A stretch of 64,000 nt of DNA from Pseudomonas sp. Irchel s3h14 (GCF_900187425.1 NZ_FYDJ01000002.1:372001-436000); one strand, 5' to 3'; numbered from the stretch's first letter, positions 48,631 to 59,427 are shown. Numbers and translations: made by a program. Notes: generated by a model not told the origin, from the letters alone.

Positions 48631-51600
48631 GACGACACTCCTTCGGTTTGCGGGGCCGGTTTTTCAGCCTCCGGCACAGCCTCGGCGCGCTTGGGCGGCA
48701 ACGGGGCGAAATAGCCCACCACCAACAGCAACACACCAACGCCGATAAACGAGACGATCCGGGCGAGTCCGCCGCGGTTGCTCAATTCGACAAAGAACAG
48801 TTTGGCCACCACCACACCGATCAGCGCCGCACCGATCAGCCAGACTTCGCGGCGATGACGCAGATGGCCGCCGATCATCAGACTCAGGGCCATCAAGGTC
48901 CAGACGATGGACAGACCGGCCTGCACCAGCATGGATTCAAGCAACGCATCCAGTTCGAACGGCACACCGCCCCAATGATGGGCAGCGCGCATCACCAGGG
49001 CCGTGAAGAACACAAACAGCGAGGCGCCAGCGATTAGTTGCGTGGCGTGATCCAGGTAGTCCTTGCGGATCGACAGTTGCGTCACGGCGCTGCGGGACCA
49101 CACGTAGACGCCGAACAGCGCAAACAGCAGACCCAACTCCAGCGGGTTGATCAGCGGCACGTAAGGCAACGGCTCGGCGGTGCCGTCGCTGACGACGTTC
49201 GCCAGCCAGAACCAGCCGAGCATCAGCAACGCCAGCGGTGCCGCCGCGTACAGGCGGTATTCGCGCGAATAAGCCGACACCGGCCATGGCCAGACACGGG
49301 GTGCCGCCATCAGCACCAGATACAGGCTCGGCAGAATCGCCCAACCCAACCAGCGCCAGGCGTTGTACTGCTCGGACAACAGCAACAGGCCGTAACGCAG
49401 CTCCAGGGCCAACACACCGATCAATAGCCAGCAGCCGAGCACGTGCGCGGTACTGAGGGCGCGCGCCGGCAACATCGGCGCCAGACGCCGCAGAGAGAGG
49501 AAATGCACAACGAACACCGCCGCCCATACCAGCCAACCAAAATTGGCCGCCGGGTGATAACGCGAGTGCCACGCAGCCAGCAACACCAAACCGGCCGCAG
49601 GCATCAGCAAGGTGCAGAGCAAGCCCAGCGAGGACCATTTCAGGCGCAGCGCCAAGACTGTCCACAGCGCCACGCTCACAGCCGCGACCGCCAGCAACAA
49701 CGTCGCTTGCAGATTCGAGGGTGCAAAACGCAGGACTTCGCTAACCCACGCCAGCGCCCACCAAGCCGCGCCCCACACCAGCAAAACTTCGGACAAACGC
49801 TGCAAGCTCAGCACATCGAAGGCCGAGGCATGATTGCCGAGCTGCAAACGCCAGGCGCCAACCATCGCGGCCAAACCCAACACCAGCGGCGTCCAGAAAC
49901 CGCTATGAGCCAGAGGCCTCAATCCTTCGCTCGCAAGCGGTCCGAGCAAATCAGGCCCGGCCATCAGGAACGCCGCGCCGCCAATCACCTGCAACAGCAG
50001 ACCGAAGACAAAACTCACGCGCTGCTTCAGGTACAGACTCAGCCAGATAATGAACAAACCGCTGGCCGCCCATACCGCACTCGCCGTTTGCCAAGGCAGG
50101 ACGAACAGCACCGCCAGATTGATCAACACCAGACCGGCCAGCAGTACCACCGACAAGCCGCGCAGCAATCGCACGTCGCTTCGGACCATCTCATCGCGCG
50201 CCGCCAGCAACATGCCAGCGATCAGCGCCAGACCGATCAGCGACGCGCTCAGCAGGCCGCTCCAACCCGCACTGAACACGGCGCCAGACTCACCGCTCGA
50301 ACCTTGCAGCCGCAGCAGGAACAACGCACCGCCGAGCAACTGCACGGCGAACGCGGTGAACAGGAACGTGCGCGATTGCAGACGCAAGCCAACAAACAAG
50401 GTCGCCAACCCCGCCAGCGCCCAACTGATCGCCGTGCCGTGAGTGAAGAAGAACAACGGCGCCAGCAGATAGAGGAAGGTCAGACCGAGGCAGGCCAACA
50501 CCGGCAGTCCTTTGCGCTCCCATTCCGACGTCTGCTCGGGCAAGGCTTTGCGCAATTGGTAGAAACTGAACAGCAATGCCACGCCAAGCATCAGCGCGCC
50601 CAACGGTGCCCCTTCCAGCAGGCTGCTTTCGCCGATTCGCAGTTCACTGAGGAAGGCCAACGCCGAGCCCAGTTGCAGCAGCAAGGCAAAGGCTCGGGCC
50701 AGCGGTCGTTGCTGACGCAGGCCAAGCCAGAAGATGCCGGCGCCTTCGACGGCCCAAGCGGCGGCGGTCCAGCGCGCATCGAGCCCCAACGGAATCGCCA
50801 GGCTGGCGAAGATCACACCCAACGCCAGACAGGTTTCCGCCAGCAGCAACGCTCGTCCGCCCATCAACAACCGCGCCAGGCCCATGTAAATCATGCCCAA
50901 CGCCAACGCGCTGAAGGCTGCGGCGAATTCCAGGTGCTGGACCAATGCGAACTGCAAGCCGAAGCCCACCAACGGAGGACCGAACAGCATTGTGCCGTCG
51001 ACGTAATCGCCCTTGCGCGCCGACCAGTGCAGCAGCGCTTCACGACTGTCGTCCTCGGGTGCGTCGCTCATTTCCAGCAACTTGCGCCGGGCGAACAGCA
51101 GACCGATTGCCAGGTACATCAGGAAAAACACAATCAGGAACGGCTCGGTGCTCCACAGCAGTTCCGGGGTATAGGAACGCAGGCCCCAGGCGAAACCGAT
51201 GCCGAAAGTGCCGACGAAACCGATCAGGTTAAGCAGCCGCCAGGCCTTGAACCAGGCGATGGCGAGGATGCCGGCGTTAAGCAAGGCGAAGTAACTGAAC
51301 AGCGCGACATGGTTGCCGGCACCGGTGGAGGTCAGGATCGGCGCGGCAAAACCACCGAGTGCCGCAGCGGCAGCCAGGCCCAAGGCATCCTGGGTGATGG
51401 CGAGGATCGCCGAGAACACCGTCACCGCGACCAGCAGACCTAACGCCGCCGTAGGATCGAGCAGCGGATGCAGGCGCATCGCAGCAAACACAGTCAGGTA
51501 CAACACCGCGATCCCGGTGCCTTGCAGCATCAACGCGTAATGGCTGTTGCGTGTTCTAAGCCACCAACCCAGCCCCAGAAGCCCCAATGCCGCCGCCGCA

Positions 51601-52199
51601 ACACCGGCGTAACGCAACTCGATCGGCACCACCATGCCTTCGGTGGCGTAACGCAGCAGGAAGGCCAAGCCGAGAAACAACAGCACCACACCGACCCGCA
51701 GCACGGTGTTGCCGCCGAACAGCCAATTGCGGGCGCCGCTGATGGCGCGGTCGATGAAGTTCGGGCCTCGCGGGATGGCGGGTTGTTGCGGTTCGCGGGC
51801 GACCGGTTCGGGTTTCCAGGCATCGACGGGCACTGGACGGCTCGCTTCGGCGGCGGCCGCGGTGATCGGTTCCAGTTCGGGAGGGAGTTCCCAGATCAGC
51901 TCCGGGGACTCGGCAGGGATTTCGTCGAGCGTGAATTCAGGAGACGGCGCGGGTTCGTGGGTTTCCGGCGTCTTGACGCCTGACACTTCCAGCAATGACA
52001 GCCGTTGCTGCACCGCATTCAGCGCGATCTGAGCCTGATCAAGTAACTTACGTTGCTCGGCGGCCTGTGATCCCAATCGGCCAATGCGAATAGCCTGACC
52101 AATACCCAACCCGAGCAGCGCGCCCAACAGCGCATCGCTGAACGACTCGTCGAGTACCCAGCCCAGCACCAGCCCAATCAGCATGAACATCCATTGCAT
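48627..52199 (-). CDS. DUF2339 giant multi-pass membrane protein
   Basis: 1190 residues. One N-terminal membrane segment (MFMLIGLVLGWVLDES), a polar linker with a Pro/Glu-rich part (about 60-140), then roughly 25-30 hydrophobic helices to the end. Family DUF2339; function unknown. ATG at 52199 (MQWMFMLIG) is preferred because TTAGGGAT precedes it; an in-frame ATG at 52223 adds eight residues. Translationally coupled to the DUF3999 protein. Confidence 0.87.
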   Translation of the reverse strand: MQWMFMLIGLVLGWVLDESFSDALLGALLGLGIGQAIRIGRLGSQAAEQRKLLDQAQIALNAVQQRLSLLEVSGVKTPETHEPAPSPEFTLDEIPAESPELIWELPPELEPITAAAAEASRPVPVDAWKPEPVAREPQQPAIPRGPNFIDRAISGARNWLFGGNTVLRVGVVLLFLGLAFLLRYATEGMVVPIELRYAGVAAAALGLLGLGWWLRTRNSHYALMLQGTGIAVLYLTVFAAMRLHPLLDPTAALGLLVAVTVFSAILAITQDALGLAAAAALGGFAAPILTSTGAGNHVALFSYFALLNAGILAIAWFKAWRLLNLIGFVGTFGIGFAWGLRSYTPELLWSTEPFLIVFFLMYLAIGLLFARRKLLEMSDAPEDDSREALLHWSARKGDYVDGTMLFGPPLVGFGLQFALVQHLEFAAAFSALALGMIYMGLARLLMGGRALLLAETCLALGVIFASLAIPLGLDARWTAAAWAVEGAGIFWLGLRQQRPLARAFALLLQLGSALAFLSELRIGESSLLEGAPLGALMLGVALLFSFYQLRKALPEQTSEWERKGLPVLACLGLTFLYLLAPLFFFTHGTAISWALAGLATLFVGLRLQSRTFLFTAFAVQLLGGALFLLRLQGSSGESGAVFSAGWSGLLSASLIGLALIAGMLLAARDEMVRSDVRLLRGLSVVLLAGLVLINLAVLFVLPWQTASAVWAASGLFIIWLSLYLKQRVSFVFGLLLQVIGGAAFLMAGPDLLGPLASEGLRPLAHSGFWTPLVLGLAAMVGAWRLQLGNHASAFDVLSLQRLSEVLLVWGAAWWALAWVSEVLRFAPSNLQATLLLAVAAVSVALWTVLALRLKWSSLGLLCTLLMPAAGLVLLAAWHSRYHPAANFGWLVWAAVFVVHFLSLRRLAPMLPARALSTAHVLGCWLLIGVLALELRYGLLLLSEQYNAWRWLGWAILPSLYLVLMAAPRVWPWPVSAYSREYRLYAAAPLALLMLGWFWLANVVSDGTAEPLPYVPLINPLELGLLFALFGVYVWSRSAVTQLSIRKDYLDHATQLIAGASLFVFFTALVMRAAHHWGGVPFELDALLESMLVQAGLSIVWTLMALSLMIGGHLRHRREVWLIGAALIGVVVAKLFFVELSNRGGLARIVSFIGVGVLLLVVGYFAPLPPKRAEAVPEAEKPAPQTEGVSS

Positions 52200-52247
52200 G
52201 GTCGATATCCCTAAGCGGCCCATTGCCTTGTGGCGTCTGCGCTGACG

Positions 52248-52313
52248 CTTTCGCGGGCAAGCCTCGCTCCTACAGAAGAACGCGATCCCAGTAGGAGCGA
52301 GGCTTGCCCGCGA
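52248..52313. repeat. REP pair (REPIN-like), short form
   Basis: TTTCGCGGGCAAGCCTCGCTCC faces GGAGCGAGGCTTGCCCGCGA across about 20 bases, between glgP and the DUF2339 gene. Confidence 0.85.
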
Positions 52314-52413
52314 TTGACCGCGCAGCGGTCACTGAAATATTCGGCAAACTGACGCTCAGTATATCGGCCAGGCCCAACAACCGTCGGGCCTTGCTCGCAA
52401 TTATTGCTAAAAG

Positions 52414-54864
52414 TTACTCCAAAGCTTTCCAGATATCCGTGGCGTACTCGCGAATGGTCCGGTCGGACGAGAACCAACCCATCCGGGAGGTGCTCAACAC
52501 CGCCGAACGCCACCATTCCTTCGAATCGTGCCAATGGGCTTCAACGCGCATCTGCGCGTCCCAGTAAGAGTCGAAATCGGCGCAGACCAGGAAGCGATCG
52601 TAGTCGATCAGCGAATCAATCAACCCTGTGTAACGGGAAGGATCATCCGGCGAGAACACCCCGCCGCGAATCGCTTGCAGCACGTCATTCAGCCGGTGGG
52701 ATGCCGCAATATCCGGCGTCGCATTGAACTCATGGTTCTGTTTGCGCGCTTCAACCTGCTGAGCGCTGAGGCCGAAGATGAACATGTGTTCGACGCCGAT
52801 GCGTTCGCACATTTCGACGTTGGCGCCATCGAGGGTGCCGATGGTCAGCGCACCGTTGAGGCCGAACTTCATGTTGCTGGTGCCCGAGGCTTCGAAGCCT
52901 GCGGTGGAGATCTGCTCCGACAAATCCGCTGCCGGGATGATGCTTTCCGCCAGACTGACGTTGTAGTTGGGCAAGAACACCACTTTCAGCAAACCGCGCA
53001 CCGTCGGGTCGTTGTTCACCACCCGGGCGATGTCGTTGGTCAGTTTGATGATCAGCTTGGCCTGGTGATAACTGGCCGCCGCCTTGCCGGCGAAGATCTT
53101 CACCCGCGGCACCCAATCGATTTCCGGCTCGGCGCGAATCGCCTGATACAGCGCAACGGTGTGCAACAGGTTAAGCAACTGACGTTTGTATTCGTGGATC
53201 CGCTTGACCTGCACGTCGAACATCGCCGCCGGGTTGACCGCAACGCCAAGTCGCTCGTGAATGATGTACGCCAGGGCTTTCTTGCTGTGCAGCCGCTGCT
53301 CGGCAAACGCCTTGCGGAACGCGGCTTTCTCGGCGAACGGTTCCAGGCCGAGCAAACGCTCTTCGGGGTTGTCCAGCAGATCCGGGCCGAGGGCGTCGAC
53401 CATCATCGAGGTCAGCTCCGGGTTGGCCTGGTAGAGCCAGCGGCGGAACGTGATGCCGTTGGTCTTGTTGTTGATCCGGTCCGGATAGAGTTTGTGCAGT
53501 TCGGAGAACACCGTTTTGCGCATCAGTTGCGTGTGCAGGCCGGACACGCCGTTGACGCTGTGGGAGCCAAGGAACGCGAGATTGCCCATGCGCACGCGGC
53601 GACCGTTGTCTTCCTCGATCAGCGATACCGCGCGCAGCACCTCGAAGTCATGGATACCCTTGGCCCGCAGCGAATCGATGTGCTGGGCGTTGATCAAATA
53701 AATGATCTGCATGTGCCGCGGCAACATCCGCTCCATCAAACCGACCGGCCAGGTTTCCAGCGCTTCCGGCAGCAACGTGTGGTTGGTGTAGGACAGCGTG
53801 TCGACGGTGACTTGCCATGCCGCATCCCACGCGACGTCATAGACATCGACCAGTTGCCGCATCAATTCGGCCACGGCAATCGAAGGGTGGGTGTCGTTGA
53901 GCTGGATCGCGGCATGATCGCCCAGGGTCAGGACCGAGGTGTGCATGTTGCGATGACGACGCAGCAAGTCCTGCAAGGACGCGGCGACGAAGAAATACTC
54001 CTGTCGCAGGCGCAGTTCCTGGCCGGCTTCGGTGCTGTCCGCCGGGTAAAGCACCCGGGAAATACTTTCGGCCCGGGCGACTTCCGCTACGGCGCCCAAG
54101 TGGTCGCCGGCGTTGAAGCGTTCCAGGTGCAAATCTTCCATGGCCCGGGCGCGCCACAGGCGCAGTGTATTGACGCTCGCCCCGCGCCAGCCGACGACCG
54201 GTGTGTCATACGCAATTGCGCGAACAGTTTCCGCTGGCGTCCAGACTTGCTTGGACTTGCCGGTTTCGTCGGTGACGGTTTCGACGCTGCCGCCGAAGCC
54301 GATCGGGTAAACGACCTCTGGTCGTTCGAACTCCCAAGGGTTACCGAAATCCAGCCAGTGTTCGGTCTGTTCCTGCTGCCAGCCGTCGACGATGGCCTGG
54401 CGGAACAAGCCGTGTTCATAACGAATGCCGTAACCGTGCCCGGCAATGCCGAGGGTCGACATGCTTTCCATGAAGCACGCGGCCAGACGACCGAGGCCGC
54501 CGTTGCCCAGGGCCGCATCGGGCTCCAGCAGGCGGATGCGTTCAATATCGACGCCGAGTTCTGTCATGGCTTCGCGGGCGACGTCGAGCAGGCCTAGGTT
54601 GCTCAGGCTGTCGTAGAGCAGACGGCCGATCAGGAATTCGAGGGAGAGGTAATAAACCCGCTTCTGACCTTTGCGGTAGATCTGCCGGGTGTGATCCATC
54701 CAGTGCTCGACCATGTGATCGCGCGCCGCCAGGGCAATGGCTTCGAACCAGTCGTGGTCGAAGGCGTGATCCGGGTCTTTGCCCACCGCGTAGGTGAGTT
54801 TGGTCAAGACGGCGTCGCGGAATGCGGCCACCTCTGCTTCGCGAACAAGTGGTTCTTGAGTCAT
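52414..54864 (-). CDS. glgP: Glycogen phosphorylase
   Basis: An 816-residue GT35 enzyme releasing glucose-1-phosphate from glycogen or maltodextrins. The PLP-lysine region reads EASGTSNMKFGLNGALTIGT; other signatures are LGNGGLGRLAACFMES and NDTHPSIAVAELMR. Full length. It stands alone here, away from other glg genes. ATG at 54864. Confidence 0.95.
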   Translation of the reverse strand: MTQEPLVREAEVAAFRDAVLTKLTYAVGKDPDHAFDHDWFEAIALAARDHMVEHWMDHTRQIYRKGQKRVYYLSLEFLIGRLLYDSLSNLGLLDVAREAMTELGVDIERIRLLEPDAALGNGGLGRLAACFMESMSTLGIAGHGYGIRYEHGLFRQAIVDGWQQEQTEHWLDFGNPWEFERPEVVYPIGFGGSVETVTDETGKSKQVWTPAETVRAIAYDTPVVGWRGASVNTLRLWRARAMEDLHLERFNAGDHLGAVAEVARAESISRVLYPADSTEAGQELRLRQEYFFVAASLQDLLRRHRNMHTSVLTLGDHAAIQLNDTHPSIAVAELMRQLVDVYDVAWDAAWQVTVDTLSYTNHTLLPEALETWPVGLMERMLPRHMQIIYLINAQHIDSLRAKGIHDFEVLRAVSLIEEDNGRRVRMGNLAFLGSHSVNGVSGLHTQLMRKTVFSELHKLYPDRINNKTNGITFRRWLYQANPELTSMMVDALGPDLLDNPEERLLGLEPFAEKAAFRKAFAEQRLHSKKALAYIIHERLGVAVNPAAMFDVQVKRIHEYKRQLLNLLHTVALYQAIRAEPEIDWVPRVKIFAGKAAASYHQAKLIIKLTNDIARVVNNDPTVRGLLKVVFLPNYNVSLAESIIPAADLSEQISTAGFEASGTSNMKFGLNGALTIGTLDGANVEMCERIGVEHMFIFGLSAQQVEARKQNHEFNATPDIAASHRLNDVLQAIRGGVFSPDDPSRYTGLIDSLIDYDRFLVCADFDSYWDAQMRVEAHWHDSKEWWRSAVLSTSRMGWFSSDRTIREYATDIWKALE

Positions 54865-55118
54865 TGATAGGACCTCGAGCGAGCGTGGAGTAGTTGAGCC
54901 TAGACGGTCTGACAGGCCGTTGGAACTCTGGTTCGGCAGTTTTTCCCGTTAGTGTGAGTTAGATCGACATTACCTTGCCGCGCACCGGAAAGAATGCAGG
55001 GGCCGTGCCGGGTTACAGGTGTTATTGGGCGGAATACGAAAAATTCTGGCGAAAGGTTGTTCAAAAATCCACCAGTCCCGGTATGATCGCGCGCCCTGAT
55101 GCACGCTGGTAACAACCG

Positions 55119-55562
55119 ATGATGAAGTCCAACCTGATCGCCGCCGCGGAGATCGATCGCCTCGATACCTGGGCCAAGTACTCCGCCCCGATGTGTGGTT
55201 CGTGCGTTTCCAGCTGCTGCACCCTGCCGGTCGAGGTCAAGATCAAGGATCTGATCCGTATCGGCATCGTCGATGAATTCGAGCGCGGCGAGCCGCCGAA
55301 GAACATCGCCAAGCGTTTGCAAAAGGAAGGGATCGTCGAGCGTTACAACCAGAAGTCCGAGATCTTCACCCTTCAGCGCATGAGCAACAACGATTGCCTG
55401 TACCTGGATCGTAAGAGCCGTCTGTGCACTATTTATGAAAAGCGCCCGGATACTTGCCGCAACCACCCGAAAATCGGGCCGCGGCCGGGGTATTGCGCGT
55501 ATAAGCCGAAAGAAGTGGCGCGCGAGACCAGCGAGAGCCGTCGGACCCTCGAGAAGTTTTAA
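55119..55562 (+). CDS. YkgJ-family cysteine cluster protein
   Basis: 147 residues with the CxxCxxxCC-like pattern (MCGSCVSSCCTLPVEV) and later cysteines in NNDCLYLD, RLCTIYEKRPDTCRNHP and GYCAY. This is the zinc- or iron-sulfur-cluster motif of the YkgJ family. Function unknown. Two adjacent ATGs (55119, 55122) with weak ribosome sites. Transcribed alone, convergent with typA. Confidence 0.88.
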   Translation: MMKSNLIAAAEIDRLDTWAKYSAPMCGSCVSSCCTLPVEVKIKDLIRIGIVDEFERGEPPKNIAKRLQKEGIVERYNQKSEIFTLQRMSNNDCLYLDRKSRLCTIYEKRPDTCRNHPKIGPRPGYCAYKPKEVARETSESRRTLEKF

Positions 55563-55579
55563 AGCCGCCTCGATTCCCC

Positions 55580-55733
55580 GTAGCAGCTGTCGAGCCCCAG
55601 CGAGGCTGCGTTCGGCTGCGGAGCAGTCGCAGGCCGGAAAATACGATTTATATGATGCACCGCAGCGTTTGATTTCACGACTGCTGCGCAGCCGAACGCA
55701 GCCTCGCAGGCTCGACAGCTGCTACAGCCAGAC
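55580..55733. repeat. Large inverted repeat, third palindrome family
   Basis: Arms of about 45-55 bases: GTAGCAGCTGTCGAGCC...GAGGCTGCGTTCGGCTGCG on the left, complemented by CGCAGCCGAACGCAGCCTCG...GGCTCGACAGCTGCTAC on the right, around an AT-richer centre. Unit type differs from the other two families. It sits directly after the YkgJ gene. Confidence 0.85.
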
Positions 55734-55740
55734 AAACAAA

Positions 55741-55776
55741 AACGCCCCCGACCTTGCGGTCGGGGGCGTTTTTTTT
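55741..55776. terminator. Bidirectional terminator between the YkgJ gene and typA
   Basis: Perfect 13-base stem AACGCCCCCGACC / GGTCGGGGGCGTT with loop TTGC, A-run on the left and T-run on the right. Confidence 0.92.
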
Positions 55777-55797
55777 AGCAGCTAACTAAGTCGAAAC

Positions 55798-57618
55798 TCA
55801 GTTACCGGCTTTCTTGGCAGCGCGGGTACGCTCGCTTTCGCCCAGGATCTTCTTACGAAGACGGATGGACTTAGGAGTAACTTCGCACAATTCGTCTTCT
55901 TGAACGAATTCCAGAGCTTGTTCCAGGGTGAAACGGATAGGCGGAACCAGAGCGATGGTTTCGTCTTTACCCGAAGCACGCATGTTGTCGAGCTTCTTGC
56001 CTTTGGTTGGGTTAACGCCCAGGTCGTTGTCGCGGCTGTTGATGCCGACGATTTGACCTTCGTACACGTCTTCACCGTGACCCAGGAACAGTTTGCCGCG
56101 AGCTTGCAGGGTTTCCAGCGAGTAAGTCAGAGCCTTACCGGTAGCAACCGAAACCAGCACGCCGTTCTGACGGCCGGACATGTCGCCGGACTTCATCACG
56201 TCGTAACGGTCGAAGATCGAGGTCAGGATGCCTGCACCGGAGGTCAGGGTCAGGAACTCGTTACGGAAACCGATCAAGCCACGAGCCGGGATGTTGTACT
56301 CAAGGCGCACACGGCCCTTGCCATCCGGAACCATGTTGGTCAGGTCGCCTTTACGGATACCGATCTGTTCCATGATCGAACCTTGCGATTCTTCTGGCAG
56401 GTCGATGGTCACGTTTTCGTACGGTTCGTGCTTGACGCCGTCAACCAGGCGGATAATCACTTCCGGACGACCAACACCCATTTCGAAGCCTTCGCGACGC
56501 ATGGTTTCGATCAGTACCGAGAGGTGCAGCTCACCACGGCCGGAGACTTTGAACTTGTCGGCGGAGTCGCCTTCTTCAACGCGCAGAGCAACGTTGTAGA
56601 GCAGTTCTTTGTCCAGACGCTCTTTGATGTTACGGCTGGTGACGAACTTGCCTTCACGACCGCAGAACGGCGAGTCGTTAACCTGGAAGGTCATGGAAAC
56701 GGTTGGCTCGTCAACGGTCAGCGGCTTCATCGCTTCGACGTTCAGTGGGTCGCACAGAGTGTCGGAGATGAACAGCTGGTCGAAGCCGCTGATGCAGACG
56801 ATGTCGCCGGCAGCTGCTTCGTCAACGTCGATACGGTGCAGACCGTGGTGACCCATCAGCTTCAGGATACGACCGTTACGGCGCTTGCCGTCAGCGTCGA
56901 TAGCCACAACTTGAGTGTTCGGCTTGACGCGACCACGGGCGATACGGCCAACGCCGATAACACCCAGGAAGCTGTTGTAGTCCAGTGCCGAGATTTGCAT
57001 CTGGAACGGACCGTCACGGTCAACTTTTGGAGCCGGTACGTGGTCAATGATCGCCTGGTACAGCGGGGTCATGTCTTCAGCCATATCGGTGTGTTCCAGA
57101 CCGGCAATGCCGTTCAGGGCCGAGGCGTAGACGACTTTGAAGTCCAGCTGTTCTTCGGTAGCACCCAGGTTGTCGAACAGGTCGAAGATCTGATCCAGAA
57201 CCCAGTCCGGACGCGCGCCTGGACGGTCAACCTTGTTGATGACCACGATTGGACGCAGGCCGGCTTCGAAAGCCTTCTTGGTCACGAAACGGGTTTGCGG
57301 CATAGGGCCGTCTTGAGCGTCAACCAGCAGCAGAACGGAGTCAACCATCGACATTACGCGTTCAACTTCGCCGCCGAAGTCGGCGTGGCCCGGGGTGTCC
57401 ACGATGTTGATGTGGTGGCCGTTCCAGTTGATGGCGGTGTTTTTCGCCAGAATGGTAATACCGCGTTCTTTCTCCTGGTCGTTGGAGTCCATCACGCGCT
57501 CGTCGTTGAGCTCGTTGCGCTCCAGGGTGCCGGATTGACGCAAGAGTTTGTCTACCAGGGTGGTCTTACCATGGTCAACGTGAGCAATGATGGCGATGTT
57601 GCGTAGATTTTCGATCAC
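55798..57618 (-). CDS. typA: Ribosome-associated GTPase TypA/BipA
   Basis: 606 residues. Translational GTPase: G1 [11 protein letters not shown]3 [13 protein letters not shown]4 NKVDRPGA, followed by EF-G-like domains and the TypA-specific C-terminal domain ([13 protein letters not shown]). It assists ribosome assembly and stress adaptation. The C-terminus [10 protein letters not shown] is basic. ATG at 57618. Confidence 0.96.
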   Translation of the reverse strand: MIENLRNIAIIAHVDHGKTTLVDKLLRQSGTLERNELNDERVMDSNDQEKERGITILAKNTAINWNGHHINIVDTPGHADFGGEVERVMSMVDSVLLLVDAQDGPMPQTRFVTKKAFEAGLRPIVVINKVDRPGARPDWVLDQIFDLFDNLGATEEQLDFKVVYASALNGIAGLEHTDMAEDMTPLYQAIIDHVPAPKVDRDGPFQMQISALDYNSFLGVIGVGRIARGRVKPNTQVVAIDADGKRRNGRILKLMGHHGLHRIDVDEAAAGDIVCISGFDQLFISDTLCDPLNVEAMKPLTVDEPTVSMTFQVNDSPFCGREGKFVTSRNIKERLDKELLYNVALRVEEGDSADKFKVSGRGELHLSVLIETMRREGFEMGVGRPEVIIRLVDGVKHEPYENVTIDLPEESQGSIMEQIGIRKGDLTNMVPDGKGRVRLEYNIPARGLIGFRNEFLTLTSGAGILTSIFDRYDVMKSGDMSGRQNGVLVSVATGKALTYSLETLQARGKLFLGHGEDVYEGQIVGINSRDNDLGVNPTKGKKLDNMRASGKDETIALVPPIRFTLEQALEFVQEDELCEVTPKSIRLRKKILGESERTRAAKKAGN

Positions 57619-57757
57619 TTGTGTATCTCGATCAGAGGATTCGGTGTGCTGACAAGTCTTGGCAGCGATTTACAGTAGAGTCAGGCCTTGCCGTTACAGC
57701 TTGACGGCAGAGTCGGGGGGCCGGTGACGCAGGCCACAGGCATACAGCCCCGGGCTC

Positions 57758-59212
57758 TTAGCTCGGTCGATAAACGCGCACATTGGCATGCCCCTCACTG
57801 AGCAAATGGTGGGCATGCAGGCGACTCATCACGCCTTTGTCGCAATACAGCAGGTACTGGCGAGTAGGGTCCAGTTCCTTGAAACGAGCGTTCAATGCAT
57901 AAAACGGCATCGTTTGTACCTCAATGCCAACGAGGCCCAGCGGGTCATCTTCAGCGGCATCCGGATGACGGATATCGATGACGATCTGACCAGCCAGCGC
58001 TTCGCTGACTTCTTCGATCTGCAAGTCCTGGCCCAATTCGTCGATCACGCGATCGATCGGCACCAGTTTGGCGTTCTCGAGCGCACGCTCAAGTACTGCC
58101 ATGTCGAACTGTTGTTCTTCGTACTCCACGCGTGGACGCTTGGCGTGGGTCTTGGGGTTCACCGAGATGACCCCGCAGTATTCCGGCATGTGCTTGGCGA
58201 AGTCGGCAGTACCGATTTCGTTAGCCAGGTCGATGATGTCCTGCTTGTGACTGGCGATCAGCGGACGCAAGACCAGCTTGTCGGTCACGCAGTCGATCAC
58301 GGACAGGTTCGGCAGCGTCTGGCTCGACACCTGGGAAATCGCTTCGCCGGTGACCAGCGCTTCGATCTCCAGCCGATCGGCAATACGGGAAGCAGCGCGC
58401 AACATCATACGCTTCAAAACTACGCCCATATGACTGTTATCGACTTTCCCGAGAATTTCTCCCAGTACTTCCTCGAAAGGCACACTCACAAATAACACGC
58501 GTTGGGAGCTGCCGTACTTCTTCCAGATGAAGTGCGCGACTTCCATGACGCCCAGTTCATGGGCTCGTCCGCCCAGATTGAAGAAGCAGAAATGGCTCAT
58601 CAGCCCGCGGCGCATGATCTGGTAGGCAGCGACGGTGGAATCGAAGCCGCCGGACATCAGCACAAGCGTCTGTTCCAGGGCACCCAGCGGATAACCGCCG
58701 ATGCTGTTGTGCTGGTTGTGGATCACGAACAACCGTTTGTCGCGAATTTCGAGGCGAACTTCGATTTCCGGCTCTTTCAGCGAGATTCCGGCGGCGCCGC
58801 ACTGACGACGCAGTTGGCTGCCGACGTATTTCTCGACGTCCATCGAACTGAATTCATGCTTGCCGGCACGCTTGCAGCGCACCGAAAAGATCTTCCCGGC
58901 CAACGCATCACCGAAGTGCTGCTTGCACTTGGCGACGATGTCGTCGAAGTCGCCCAACGGGTATTCATCGACCTGCAGGAAATGCGCGATGCCCGGCATG
59001 CAGCTCAGGCGCTCGGTCATCTCCTTGAGGGCTTTGGGCTCGCTGACGCGGGTTTCCAGCTCGAGATTGTCCCACACACCGTTCACCACCACAGCCGGGT
59101 CCAGGTCGCGGAGCACGGTACGGATATTTTTGGCCAACTGGCGGATGAAACGCATCCGTACCGGGCGGCTCTTGATGGTGATCTCGGGAAAGACTTTTAC
59201 GATTAGTTTCAT
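57758..59212 (-). CDS. thiI: tRNA 4-thiouridine synthase / thiamine sulfurtransferase
   Basis: 484 residues. Order: N-terminal ferredoxin-like and THUMP domains, PP-loop ATPase ([15 protein letters not shown]), and C-terminal rhodanese domain with catalytic Cys457 ([10 protein letters not shown]) and a second cysteine in PEYCGVIS. It makes s4U8 in tRNA and, with the rhodanese domain, can supply sulfur for thiamine thiazole. ATG at 59212 ([15 protein letters not shown]) is chosen; the start at 59275 is rejected. Divergent from glnA. Confidence 0.95.
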   Translation of the reverse strand: MKLIVKVFPEITIKSRPVRMRFIRQLAKNIRTVLRDLDPAVVVNGVWDNLELETRVSEPKALKEMTERLSCMPGIAHFLQVDEYPLGDFDDIVAKCKQHFGDALAGKIFSVRCKRAGKHEFSSMDVEKYVGSQLRRQCGAAGISLKEPEIEVRLEIRDKRLFVIHNQHNSIGGYPLGALEQTLVLMSGGFDSTVAAYQIMRRGLMSHFCFFNLGGRAHELGVMEVAHFIWKKYGSSQRVLFVSVPFEEVLGEILGKVDNSHMGVVLKRMMLRAASRIADRLEIEALVTGEAISQVSSQTLPNLSVIDCVTDKLVLRPLIASHKQDIIDLANEIGTADFAKHMPEYCGVISVNPKTHAKRPRVEYEEQQFDMAVLERALENAKLVPIDRVIDELGQDLQIEEVSEALAGQIVIDIRHPDAAEDDPLGLVGIEVQTMPFYALNARFKELDPTRQYLLYCDKGVMSRLHAHHLLSEGHANVRVYRPS

Positions 59213-59309
59213 GAAAACAGCGCGCGCTGGGCCAGCCGAAAAAGGGGGGCGCGGATTATAGCGGAAATTGCTCAAGGTTTAACCAGTTAATGTGCAGAAG
59301 GTTTTGCAC

Positions 59310-59396
59310 GCACCAAAACAGGTCATTTGTTGAATTTGACGCCACATTACAGGGCGCTATTTCCTGCTTTGCTCCGCTTTGCACCTTTATAAGCGT
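59310..59396 (+). promoter_or_regulatory. Candidate NtrC binding region of glnA
   Basis: GCACCAAAACAGGTC (59310-59324) and TGCACC (59380-59385, followed by TTTATAAGCGT) resemble NtrC half-sites of TGCACC-N5-GGTGCA. They lie 35-120 bases upstream of the sigma-54 promoter. Both are imperfect. Confidence 0.45.
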
Positions 59397-59427
59397 GAAA
59401 TTGGGGCAAAAAACCCATGGTGGGGCA

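Noticed and set aside
49443..51443. A long Gln/Arg-rich open frame on + opposite the DUF2339 gene
   Set aside because: Antisense of hydrophobic leucine codons gives Gln/Lys-rich pseudo-protein; no domain or ribosome site.
151..52313. CRISPR array made of the repeated palindromes
   Set aside because: The repeats are widely scattered between genes, occur as inverted pairs, and have no regular short spacers or cas genes.
52528..54597. A 689-residue open frame on + opposite glgP
   Set aside because: Shadow of glgP; no recognisable motif.
55900..57606. A 568-residue open frame on + opposite typA
   Set aside because: Shadow of typA, which has all GTPase motifs.
59213..59275. N-terminal extension of thiI
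   Set aside because: It adds 21 residues before the conserved [15 protein letters not shown] start.
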